DNA of 64,000 nt. It comes from Candidatus Vecturithrix granuli (lineage in GTDB: Bacteria; Moduliflexota; Moduliflexia; Moduliflexales; Moduliflexaceae). This document shows, piece after piece, positions 1 to 7,430 of this stretch. Below the pieces are notes generated by a model, which had not been told where the DNA came from, searched no databases, and was given only the letters and a program-made list of their open reading frames with translations. The number at the start of each line of letters is the position of its first letter. Positions within the stretch are counted from its first letter, which is position 1. The stretch spans positions 159,264 to 223,263 of the forward strand of contig DF820469.1 in NCBI GenBank assembly GCA_000739535.1, read 5' to 3'. A program made the translations under genes and the position numbers.

Positions 1-110
1 ATGCCGTTGCGACGACCTCGTCGCACTCCTGACCGCATCGTGAAGCATGCGTCATCACTTACTATTTAACCACTACCCGTAATTTCACTTGACAAAATAT
101 ATTTTATTCT
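1..110. repeat. Dispersed element, copy 1 (cut by window start)
   Basis: The block TCGCACTCCTG (21-31), followed about 34 bases later by TTAACCACTACCCGTAATTT (66-85), recurs at 57911-57978 with nearly the same spacing. In the second copy the first block is the right arm of an inverted repeat. The left part of this copy lies outside the window. It sits in the leader of the sugar isomerase gene; a TTGACA at 89-94 may be a promoter -35 box, but no good -10 is seen. Confidence 0.55.
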
Positions 111-204
111 CGCAGTTACGGAAGGGCATTACATTCAATCGCAATCAACATAATGTGTCACATACGAGCAATCTGTATGGCACGTCTCAACCTCTCAAAA
201 CCTT

Positions 205-1017
205 ATGAAAATACAGAGATACTGTTTTCCTTTAAGCATTCAAACGGTTCTTCCTGAGGATTATCGCAAGAACGAAGAATTTCAGAAAAATTTACAAACC
301 CTTCAAGAGTTCGGGTTCAGTGGAATTGAGCTGAATATGGCTCATCCTGACAGAATAGACCTGGCAGATGTGCGAAATTTTCTGCAAACTTTTGATCTTC
401 AATTGACCATGTTCGCTTCGGGCTTGACCGCCAAAACGCACGGGTTATCGCTTTCAGCCAGGGATCCGGAAATACGGCAGCGCTCTGTGGAAAAGTGCCG
501 GGAAATAATTGATTTTATCGCAGGCAGCGGGGCCGGAATCATCATCGGGTTTCTCAAAGGCGAGGCAGTGCCGGAGAAACAACTGGCAAATACACATTTT
601 GCCGAATCCCTCCAACAACTTAATCCGTACATTACGGAAAAGCAGGTCACAGTTCTGGTCGAAGCGACCAATCGCTATGAATCCTCTGTTGCAAATACCC
701 TTGCAGATGCGGTTGAACTGGTTAAAGATTTCCACAACCCTTACCTTCGCATCCTGCCGGATACTTTTCATATCAATATCGAAGAAGCCGATGGATTCGG
801 GGCTTTAGCAAAGTATGCCAACTATTATGATTCGCTGCATATTTCCGATAATAACCGCTATTTTCCGGGATTGGGCGCGATTAAATTCGGCGAACTGATT
901 CAATTCTTGAAAGCTCGTAATTATCAGGGGCGTCTGGCGATTGAAGGGAATATCAAAGCCAGCTTCATTGAGGATGTGAAAACCTCAATGAACTATCTCA
1001 TCCCTCTCCTGAGCTAA
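205..1017 (+). CDS. Sugar phosphate isomerase/epimerase-like TIM-barrel protein
   Basis: The 270-residue protein resembles the xylose isomerase-like TIM-barrel family (AP endonuclease 2 superfamily). It has metal-ligand-like segments: a glutamate near LVEATNRYE (about residue 153), DTFHINIEEAD (about 191) and a late ELAIEGN-like segment (RLAIEGNIK, about 248). Members usually isomerise or epimerise sugars or inositol derivatives with a divalent metal in the cytoplasm. No signal peptide is visible. It converges on the sugar ABC ATPase gene, suggesting it processes the imported sugar. The ATG at 205 is the first in frame; no clear Shine-Dalgarno precedes it. The exact substrate cannot be read from the sequence. 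Confidence 0.75.
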   Translation: MKIQRYCFPLSIQTVLPEDYRKNEEFQKNLQTLQEFGFSGIELNMAHPDRIDLADVRNFLQTFDLQLTMFASGLTAKTHGLSLSARDPEIRQRSVEKCREIIDFIAGSGAGIIIGFLKGEAVPEKQLANTHFAESLQQLNPYITEKQVTVLVEATNRYESSVANTLADAVELVKDFHNPYLRILPDTFHINIEEADGFGALAKYANYYDSLHISDNNRYFPGLGAIKFGELIQFLKARNYQGRLAIEGNIKASFIEDVKTSMNYLIPLLS

Positions 1018-1020
1018 TGT

Positions 1021-1077
1021 TCCGGAGTGCAAGAGCTTCTGCTTTTGCAGCGAAAGCAAAAGCTCTCGCACTCCGGG
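1021..1077. repeat. CGGAGTGC-family hairpin, copy 1
   Basis: The outer arms CCGGAGTGC (1022-1030) and GCACTCCGG (1068-1076) enclose a second stem, GCTTTTGC / GCAAAAGC (1041-1048 / 1056-1063). It fills the spacer between two convergent genes, so it may act as a two-way transcription stop, although it has no long T tract. A related hairpin lies at 40504-40554. Confidence 0.65.
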
Positions 1078-1079
1078 GT

Positions 1080-2588
1080 TCAGGCCAGATAATGGCCGAT
1101 TTGTCTGCTGATGCGATTATAGTCTCTGGTGGGCGTGTTGATGCCGGTCACTTCGCCGACAATGTGTTTGTCTTTGAACACAAGGATGCGGCTGGCGAGT
1201 TTGATGATTTCGGGCATGTCGGACGAGATCAGAATGATGGATTTTTTGTCCTGACTGGCGAGATCCCAGATCAATTTATGAATATATTCTTTGGCGCCCA
1301 CATCAACCCCGACGGTCGGTTCATCCATAATCAGAATATCGCAGCCGGCCGCAAGCCATTTGGAGATGCTGACTTTTTGCTGGTTGCCGCCGCTGAGAGT
1401 CTCGGTAATTTGATTGACTCCGATAACTTTGATCGCCAGGGCGTCAACCATGTTTTGGGCGAATTGGGTTTCTTTGGCTGGACTAATCGCTTGAAAGAGC
1501 GGGTGCACAATTTTGTTCCAGATCGTGATAGCGATATTAGTTTTGACCGGAGCTTCCAATAACAAGCCTTCTTCTTTTCTGTTTTCGGTGATATAGCCCA
1601 TGTTATAGCGGTAGAGGCTGTCTGCAACCGATTTGATGTGAGCGCGTGCGCCTTGAATGGTAATTTCGCCGCCGGCCAGTGTATCTTCACCGATCAACAA
1701 ACGCGCGGTTTCAGTGCGTCCGGCCCCAACAAGACCATAAAACCCGAGTATTTCCCCTTTGTATAATTGAAAGCTGACATCATGGGCTTTCTCCTTTTTA
1801 TACAGATGTTTCGCTTCTAAAACAATGTTCTGTGCATCAACATCCAGTACGCCGTAGGACTTATCGTCGGTTTCACGTCCGATCATCATAGCGACAAGCG
1901 CATGAGTGTCAATATCTGTACTCTGAACTGTGCCGACGCATTGCCCGTCGCGCAGCACGGTAATTTTGTCACACAGGGCAAATACTTCTTCCAGTTTGTG
2001 CGTGACAAAGATGACGACTACTCCTTTGGTTTTCAAATTCCGCAGCAGATGGAAAAGTGTGTCAACTTCATGTTCGGTAATAGACGAAGTAGGTTCATCG
2101 AGCAGCAAAATTTTGGCATTTGAGGCCAGGGCTTTCGCAATCTGCACGAGCTGCTTGTGCGCTACGCTTAGATCTCGGGTAACGGTGGCAGGAGGAAGGT
2201 CCAGGCCGACCATTTCAAGGTAGGTTTGAGCGACTTCGTTGATACGCTTCCAATTAACCACGCCGGTTTTGCCGTAGGTAATCATTTTATCGAGCATAAT
2301 ATTTTCGGCAATACTGCTCTCGGGTATCACCTGAATTTCCTGATTCACAATGCTGATTCCGGCCTGAAGACCATCACGAAAATTATGAAAATGCAGTTGT
2401 TCTCCATTGTAAGTGATCTCCCCGGCATCCGGCTGATAAATGCCACTGATGATTTTAATCAGTGTACTCTTGCCAGCCCCATTCTCCCCTAATAGGGCGT
2501 GAATTTCGCCTGCATGGAATTGAACAGAAACGTTATCGAGCGCCCGGACTCCCGGAAAATCCTTTGTGATGCCGCGCAATTCAAGCAT
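1080..2588 (-). CDS. Sugar ABC transporter, duplicated ATP-binding subunit (RbsA/MglA type)
   Basis: A 502-residue cytoplasmic ATPase with two nucleotide-binding domains in one chain, as is usual for ribose/galactose/xylose importers. The N-terminal domain has Walker A GENGAGKST (about residues 35-43) and Walker B ILLLDEPT, with the degenerate signature LSVAHKQ normal for this family. The C-terminal domain has the better signature LSGGNQQKV and a Walker B-like LIMDEPTVGVD. The start is set at 2588 (MLELRGITKDF) because AAGGAGAA lies just upstream; the frame stays open 23 codons further but that part is not family-like. It is the last gene of the permease, binding protein, ATPase operon. Repressed or induced probably through the divergent LacI protein. 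Confidence 0.9.
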   Translation of the reverse strand: MLELRGITKDFPGVRALDNVSVQFHAGEIHALLGENGAGKSTLIKIISGIYQPDAGEITYNGEQLHFHNFRDGLQAGISIVNQEIQVIPESSIAENIMLDKMITYGKTGVVNWKRINEVAQTYLEMVGLDLPPATVTRDLSVAHKQLVQIAKALASNAKILLLDEPTSSITEHEVDTLFHLLRNLKTKGVVVIFVTHKLEEVFALCDKITVLRDGQCVGTVQSTDIDTHALVAMMIGRETDDKSYGVLDVDAQNIVLEAKHLYKKEKAHDVSFQLYKGEILGFYGLVGAGRTETARLLIGEDTLAGGEITIQGARAHIKSVADSLYRYNMGYITENRKEEGLLLEAPVKTNIAITIWNKIVHPLFQAISPAKETQFAQNMVDALAIKVIGVNQITETLSGGNQQKVSISKWLAAGCDILIMDEPTVGVDVGAKEYIHKLIWDLASQDKKSIILISSDMPEIIKLASRILVFKDKHIVGEVTGINTPTRDYNRISRQIGHYLA

Positions 2589-2625
2589 TGATGTTCTCCT
2601 TTTCAGCAGGCGAAAAATTTTGCCA

Positions 2626-2695
2626 CAGAGACCCGGAGAACGCAGAGCTTCCTTCATCTGTGCTTCAGTTCTTCTCTGTGTTCTCCGGGTCTCTG
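2626..2695. repeat. Inverted repeat between binding-protein and ATPase genes
   Basis: Perfect 16-base arms at 2626-2641 (CAGAGACCCGGAGAAC) and 2680-2695, weakly extended inwards. It lies inside the operon between the stop of the binding-protein gene and the ATPase start. This could slow 3' exonucleases and so raise binding-protein mRNA over ATPase mRNA; that role is inferred from similar operons. Confidence 0.6.
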
Positions 2696-2713
2696 GGCAA
2701 ACGATACAAAACG

Positions 2714-3715
2714 CTATTTCGTCAAATATTTCTCTTCAAGCGAATCAAGAATCCCTTTTGTTACAGCCAAAATATCATCAAAATAGGTGTCCACATTTTC
2801 TTTGGTCACGACGGCAATACCAGCGTTAACAAAATAAACATCCTCTTTGGGCTTCCATCCATCGAGCAGATATTTCAACAGGGTGCAGGTAATATAGCCG
2901 TGTCCATAGGGATTCTGGGAGATCGTTGCATCAATCTGTCCATTGCGAATGGCATCTAAAACTAAGGGATCATCATCAATGCCAACAAAGTGGATTTGTT
3001 TGCCGCCGGAGTCGTGCAGTTCCTTTAAAATTGTCGTAGCTGCGACAGTAATCACATAGCCAGTGCAAACCACTCCATCAATTTCATTGATGCGGGCGGC
3101 AATCGCATTCTGGATTTTTTCCGTACCCTCTTCTACCGTTTGAATCCCTGCCACTTCCTGAATAATCTGTACATCAGGATATTTCGCGACCACTTCTTCA
3201 ATCCCTTTTTTCCGTAGAATGGTGTTGGCGTCTTCAACCACTTCCAGCACATTCAAAATGTTGCCTTTACCCCCCATCAATTCGATCAGTTTTTCGGTTG
3301 CCACCATTGCCGCTGCTTTCACATCGGTTGCCACAGCAAAAGACGCCGTAGTCGGTTGCAAGGTTGAGGTCCCAAAACTGACGACATGCATCCCTCGATC
3401 TGTGAGTTCTTCATATAAACCATTCGTCGCACTGGCATCCACCGGATAGATACTGAAGGCGTTATACCCTTTGGCCGCCAGAGCTTCCACATTCTGATTT
3501 TGATTGTCCTGGGTCCATTCTTGCCCGATCTGTTTCAGTACTTCAATCCCCGTATCCTTCTCAAAGGCTTCCACGCCTTTTTTGACCGCATCAAAATAGG
3601 GGTGAACCATCGGGGCATACCAGGCGATTTGATAGTCAGCCGCCGAAGCAGCTTGAAACGCGAAGAGTGTTGCAGCAAACATGAGACATAAACAGCATAT
3701 TGCACACTTTTTCAT
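2714..3715 (-). CDS. Sugar ABC transporter substrate-binding protein (periplasmic-binding family 4 / RbsB type)
   Basis: A 333-residue exported protein with a lysine-start signal peptide (MKKCAICCLCLMF, cleavage probably after ASA near residue 25). The mature part has the two-lobed sugar-binding architecture: YAPMVHPYFDAVKKG near the mature N terminus, GYNAFSIYPVDASATNG, VVCTGYVITVAA and FVGIDDDPLVLDAIRNGQIDATISQNP. These are typical of ribose/autoinducer-2/rhamnose receptors. The start at 3715 follows a strong AAGGAGGAAG site; the frame is open further upstream but crosses a repeat. It lies between the permease and ATPase genes of the same operon. The ligand is not determinable, but a pentose or deoxysugar fits the family. 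Confidence 0.88.
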   Translation of the reverse strand: MKKCAICCLCLMFAATLFAFQAASAADYQIAWYAPMVHPYFDAVKKGVEAFEKDTGIEVLKQIGQEWTQDNQNQNVEALAAKGYNAFSIYPVDASATNGLYEELTDRGMHVVSFGTSTLQPTTASFAVATDVKAAAMVATEKLIELMGGKGNILNVLEVVEDANTILRKKGIEEVVAKYPDVQIIQEVAGIQTVEEGTEKIQNAIAARINEIDGVVCTGYVITVAATTILKELHDSGGKQIHFVGIDDDPLVLDAIRNGQIDATISQNPYGHGYITCTLLKYLLDGWKPKEDVYFVNAGIAVVTKENVDTYFDDILAVTKGILDSLEEKYLTK

Positions 3716-3734
3716 GATCTTCCTCCTTGTAAAA

Positions 3735-3794
3735 ATGTAGCGCGAAATTCCTTTTCGCGCAGCAGGCCGCGAAACTGGAGTTCCGCGGTACATC
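3735..3794. repeat. GTAGCGCGAAA-family hairpin, copy 1
   Basis: Imperfect inverted repeat starting ATGTAGCGCGAAATTCC and ending CGCGGTACAT. It lies in the leader between the permease stop and the binding-protein start. Better copies are at 32533-32586 and 56691-56754. Confidence 0.7.
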
Positions 3795-3872
3795 CGATTC
3801 CTTCGTAACAGGTTCTGTTGTTTCGAAAATATGATGTTGTGCTGCCAGCCACCACCTCCTTGAACGTTGCAC

Positions 3873-4835
3873 TTATTTGGACCGCGCGCTGTAAATAGCG
3901 CGAATCCGGTCAACAATGACCGCTAACAGGATGATTAATCCGTAAAACGTGCGCTCGAAATAAATATTGGTGCCCAGAATCACCAGACCGTTCTTGATTA
4001 ACACCATGATAATCCCGCCCATCAACAGCCCCAATGCGGTAATACTTCCGCCTTTGAGGGCGGTGCCGCCTATAATGGCGACAGCAAATGAGATAATCAG
4101 CCAATCCTGACCAGTTGAGGGCTGTGCCGATCCCATACGCGAAACCCACAGAATCGCGGCGATTGAAGAAAAAAAACCGGACAAAATATTCGCCGCAAAA
4201 ATAATGCGGTTGGTGTTGATTCCTGAAAGCCGGGCCGCATCTAAATTCCCGCCGGTCGCCAATAATCTTCTGCCAAACACTGTAAAACGGAAAATATAGA
4301 AAATAATTAGAAGTGCGCCGACCGCAATCCAAAACAGATAAGGCATTCCGAATAGCCCTTTGCGCCCAATCACCGTGAAGGTTTTCGGAATGTTGGTGTA
4401 TGAATAGCCTTTGGAAATTCCGCTCACCAGTCCTTCGTATACAAATAAAGTGGAAAGAGTGACGACAAAGGAATTAATTCCGATTTTGGTGATAAAAAAC
4501 CCGTTAATCGCGCCGGCCAATAATCCCACCAGCATTGCCAGCGGCACTGCGATCCAACCGGAAAACCCTGCCACATCAAGAAAATAGCCGACGGTAATAG
4601 TCGCTAATCCGCCAATCGCCCCGACTGAAATATTCATTCCACCCACAACAATTGCCATGGCCTGCGCCAGAGCGATGAAAATGTAGAGGGAAAGCGTGCG
4701 TGAAATATTGAAAATATTATAGGCGGTCAGAAAACTTTCCGAGGTGACGGAAAAAATCGTGAAAAGAATGAAGGCAGCCAGAACAATACCTGTCTCTTTG
4801 CGTTTTAAGAGATTTGCAATCAACATCGTATTCAT
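3873..4835 (-). CDS. Sugar ABC transporter permease (RbsC type)
   Basis: A 320-residue integral membrane protein with about eight to ten hydrophobic segments, matching the branched/monosaccharide permease family. Telling motifs are GGMNISVGAIGG (family pattern GGIDLSVG) near residue 64 and GTALKGGSITALG near residue 255. It would form the channel through the inner membrane with the ATPase and binding protein downstream. The ATG at 4835 has an AAGGAA site about 8 bases upstream. It is the first gene of the minus-strand operon and shares a control region with the divergent LacI gene. Confidence 0.9.
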   Translation of the reverse strand: MNTMLIANLLKRKETGIVLAAFILFTIFSVTSESFLTAYNIFNISRTLSLYIFIALAQAMAIVVGGMNISVGAIGGLATITVGYFLDVAGFSGWIAVPLAMLVGLLAGAINGFFITKIGINSFVVTLSTLFVYEGLVSGISKGYSYTNIPKTFTVIGRKGLFGMPYLFWIAVGALLIIFYIFRFTVFGRRLLATGGNLDAARLSGINTNRIIFAANILSGFFSSIAAILWVSRMGSAQPSTGQDWLIISFAVAIIGGTALKGGSITALGLLMGGIIMVLIKNGLVILGTNIYFERTFYGLIILLAVIVDRIRAIYSARSK

Positions 4836-5218
4836 AACTCGTTCCTTCTGCGATGATGAGTAGGGGGATATGTTTAATAAAATGTTACATTGCTTTAATA
4901 AAGAATTTCATTTCCTGTCAAGTTTTTTTATGGAGAAAATAGACATTAATAGCTACTGCTCTGGGATAGAAGTTTTTACTAACAGACCGTGGCAGACTTG
5001 CCGGACAAGTCTGAGTTGTCCGACAAAGCCACTGCTTAGCGAGTTCTTCCACTTAAAGGGGAACTACGAACTTGTCTCCTATTAAATATTATCAAACTAT
5101 TTAATACCTTGCGCTTCATAAATTGTTTATTAAATTTCTTGACAAGATTTCATAAAACGACATCTTAAAAAGAGAGTATCCTATAAATATTAGACTATCT
5201 ATTCAGCACTATTGAGTC
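4836..5218. promoter_or_regulatory. Divergent control region of sugar operon and lacI-family gene
   Basis: On the minus strand TTGACA (4916-4921) is a good -35 box for the transporter operon; no strong -10 follows. The 9-mer TTTAATAAA occurs at 4873-4881 and 4894-4902, 21 bases apart, and in reverse at 5126-5134 just before the TTGACA (5139-5144) of the regulator gene. These are candidate operators for the LacI protein, by inference only. A dispersed repeat occupies 4983-5035. Confidence 0.45.
4983..5035. repeat. TTGTCGGACA repeat, copy 1
   Basis: Read on the minus strand, this block (GTCGGACAACTCAGAC and flanks) matches 27216-27275 over about 45 bases with scattered differences. It has internal complementarity between GACTTGTCC- and GGACAAGTC-like segments. 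No coding content. Confidence 0.55.
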
Positions 5219-6259
5219 ATGATAAATACCGTCACCTTGAAAGATGTTGCCCGCGCAGCCGGGGTATCCCCCTCAACCGCATCCTTAGTGCTCAACGGCA
5301 AAGGCCAGCTCTCGCAGGGTGTCCGCGACCGGGTGTACGAGGCGGCCAGAAAGCTTGAATACATCAAACCGGTGTATATTCCGTCAATTGCCGCTAAACA
5401 AAGCAGCCATATTGCGATTCTCATATTTGAAGATTATGAAAAAGCCTTTATATGGAACTTTTTCAGACGAATTATTATCCAGTTAGAAGCGATTATTTCC
5501 AAAGAACGCTACTATCCGGTGATTATTCCGGTGAGTCTTGAACAAAACACGTATGACATCTTCGAAAAAGTCGTATTGTCGCGGGCAGGCGGACTCTTCT
5601 CGATTGATTATGGCAATCAAATCTTATTTCGCCAGCTTGAAGATCAGGGTATTCCTGTAGTTGTGATTAATAATTCCGGATTCCAGCGTCAATTCTACTC
5701 TGTATGTGTTGATGATTTTCATGGGGCCTGCGAGGGTGCAAGATATTTGTTGGATTTCGGTCACCGGCAGTTAGCCTATCTTGAATATCACCGGCCCGAC
5801 ATGCCATCCCTGATTCATGATCGTTTTATCGGATTTAAAAAAGCCTTAGATGAAGAACAGATCATTTTTCCGGAAGAGCGGCGTATTGCTGTCAATCTTT
5901 ACAACATGGATGAACTGGCACAAGCTCTGGGCAACCTTTTTCAGCAAAAAGAGGCACCAACCGCCATTTTCGCCCACGACGATTTTCTGGCCGCGCACAT
6001 CATAGTGGCTCTGAAAAATATGCACTTACGGATTCCTGAAGATGTTTCGCTGATCGCTCCTGGCGACACACTTGATTATGATCAGCCGTATATCCCTCAA
6101 ATTACGACCATGCGCATCAATAACGAACTGATGGGGAAGCTGGCAGGGGAGATGATTCTGGAGCGATTAAAAAACCAGAGTGGAGAATTGCATGGCTTGA
6201 AAGTCAATCAACAGCTTGTTGAACGTGGGTCGTGCAGACGAATAACAAGAGAGGTGTAG
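5219..6259 (+). CDS. LacI-family transcriptional regulator
   Basis: The 346-residue protein begins with a classic LacI helix-turn-helix (TLKDVARAAGVSPSTASLVL, residues 5-24; DNA-binding V-S-P-S-T-A-S-L-V-L), followed by a hinge and a periplasmic-binding-like effector domain to the C terminus (GYNLPEDVSL-like RIPEDVSLIAPGD near residue 277). It should bind operators in the 383-base divergent region and repress the sugar operon until ligand is present. The start ATG at 5219 has only a weak site. The effector is presumably the transported sugar or its phosphate. Confidence 0.88.
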   Translation: MINTVTLKDVARAAGVSPSTASLVLNGKGQLSQGVRDRVYEAARKLEYIKPVYIPSIAAKQSSHIAILIFEDYEKAFIWNFFRRIIIQLEAIISKERYYPVIIPVSLEQNTYDIFEKVVLSRAGGLFSIDYGNQILFRQLEDQGIPVVVINNSGFQRQFYSVCVDDFHGACEGARYLLDFGHRQLAYLEYHRPDMPSLIHDRFIGFKKALDEEQIIFPEERRIAVNLYNMDELAQALGNLFQQKEAPTAIFAHDDFLAAHIIVALKNMHLRIPEDVSLIAPGDTLDYDQPYIPQITTMRINNELMGKLAGEMILERLKNQSGELHGLKVNQQLVERGSCRRITREV

Positions 6260-6285
6260 GACGAAAAAACAGGGAAGAACGAAAT

Positions 6286-6370
6286 AAACTACAAGAATGA
6301 CATATAAGCAAGAATACATATTTGTCATGCCTGAAATTGAATTCTTGCTTATATGTCATTCTTGTAGTTT
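6286..6370. repeat. AACTACAAGAATGA hairpin family, copy 1 (perfect 30-bp arms)
   Basis: The arms 6286-6315 and 6341-6370 are perfect reverse complements around a 25-base loop. The outer 14 bases of the arm are AACTACAAGAATGA after one A, and the inner end is CAAGAAT. The other copies are at 46063-46173 and 56577-56642. It is followed by GAAAGGAGG and an ATG at 6389. The short frame there (6389-6559) runs antisense to the broken gene next door, so coding is doubtful. The repeat lies between two convergent genes. Confidence 0.85.
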
Positions 6371-6422
6371 GAAAGGAGGAGAAAACGTATGGAAAGACAT
6401 GAATCTGTTATTAAGTACTTCT

Positions 6423-7354
6423 TCAAGATGAGCAAGACCAAGAGCATGTTCGCGGCGATCTGTTCCACGTCGGAATCATCGGCAGAATTAACTGTTCATC
6501 AAAGGGCAGCAGCGACGCCTGGGCATCATGCAACAGTGAAATCGGCACCACGTAGATAAAATATCCATGCAGCCCTTTCAACTGTTCACCCTCTAACAGA
6601 AATAAACTTCGATCAAGGCCAGCTTTTAAGCTATCCAGACTGTCCATGATAAAAAGTAGGTCGCACTTTTCGTGTTTTTTAACCTGTGCGCGGGCTTCAT
6701 CCAACAAGGCATTCACCTTTTCAATCAGTTCCGAAATATATCGTTCCATTGTCCGCCGCAGTTCCTCACGGGTTTCGGTGCTGATTTTGAAACTGGCAAA
6801 CACTTTGGCGATAATCGCGATGATCCACGCCGGAATGCCGATTTCTGCGTTGGCTCCGACTTCAGCCTCGATAGTTTCGGACTTTTTCAGAATCTTCTCA
6901 AAAAGACTGTGAGTGACAATCTCAGTGAACGCTTCAGGGTGATAAATCTGTTGTTCCAGAACGCTTTCACGCAGGCGGATGTTTTCATGGCGCAGTTCCC
7001 AAAATTCTAACGCGCGATTGACTTCGATGCCAAAGCGAGAGCAATTGACGGGTTTCACGAGATAATTAAAGGCCCCGACGCGCATACACTGCACCGCGAT
7101 TTCGACATCATCAATGGAAGTAATCACAAGAATTGGGAGTTGCGGATATTCACGAATCAGAGAGCCAAAAAATATTCGCCCGAGGATGTAGCAATCCGCA
7201 AGTCCAGAACAATCAGCGAAATCTCCCGGCTGGCAAGAATATTGTATGTCTGTTGTTCATTCATGCTGAACACACAGGTCGTAATCCCCTCGCCCCACAG
7301 TTGCATTTCATATTCCCGTAAGGCCCGAATATCGTTATCAGCTAAAAACACCAT
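6423..7354 (-). pseudogene. Broken response regulator fused to an AAA-type ATPase fragment
   Basis: Translation from ATG 7354 gives the first half of a receiver domain (FLADND acidic pocket, LIVLDLR phospho-acceptor strand). It stops at a T run (A6 at 7167-7172 on the plus strand). One extra T would join it to the frame running 7127-6423, which continues the receiver (PILVITSIDD, NYLVKPV with the conserved Lys). Next comes a linker resembling NtrC-type regulators (HPEAFTEIVT). Instead of a sigma-54 domain there follows the C-terminal half of a different ATPase family (GANAEIGIPAW, DLLFIMDSLDSL, Walker B-like), without any Walker A. Its C terminus also appears out of frame near 6478. The gene is probably a deletion fusion in decay. 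The hairpin 7364-7394 lies directly upstream. Confidence 0.7.
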
Positions 7355-7363
7355 TTGAAGACA

Positions 7364-7394
7364 GACTTCCGAAGTCTCGCAGACTTCGGAAGTC
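7364..7394. repeat. Perfect 14-bp inverted repeat
   Basis: GACTTCCGAAGTCT (7364-7377) and its exact complement (7381-7394) are separated by CGC. It lies after the polyferredoxin stop codon, in the 76-base gap before the broken regulator, both on the minus strand. It could end polyferredoxin transcription but has no T tract. Confidence 0.6.
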
Positions 7395-7430
7395 TCAACC
7401 CGTCAATTCAACCATTTCTTTTTTCATTCC

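Noticed and set aside
1017-1562. Long plus-strand open frame over the sugar ABC ATPase
   Set aside because: It is the complement of a clear ATPase gene and has no start site or family likeness.
6389-6559. Short plus-strand frame with an excellent GAAAGGAGG site after the hairpin at 6286-6370
   Set aside because: Most of it is the exact antisense of the broken ATPase fragment, and its translation has no protein-like character. The ribosome site seems to belong to the repeat.
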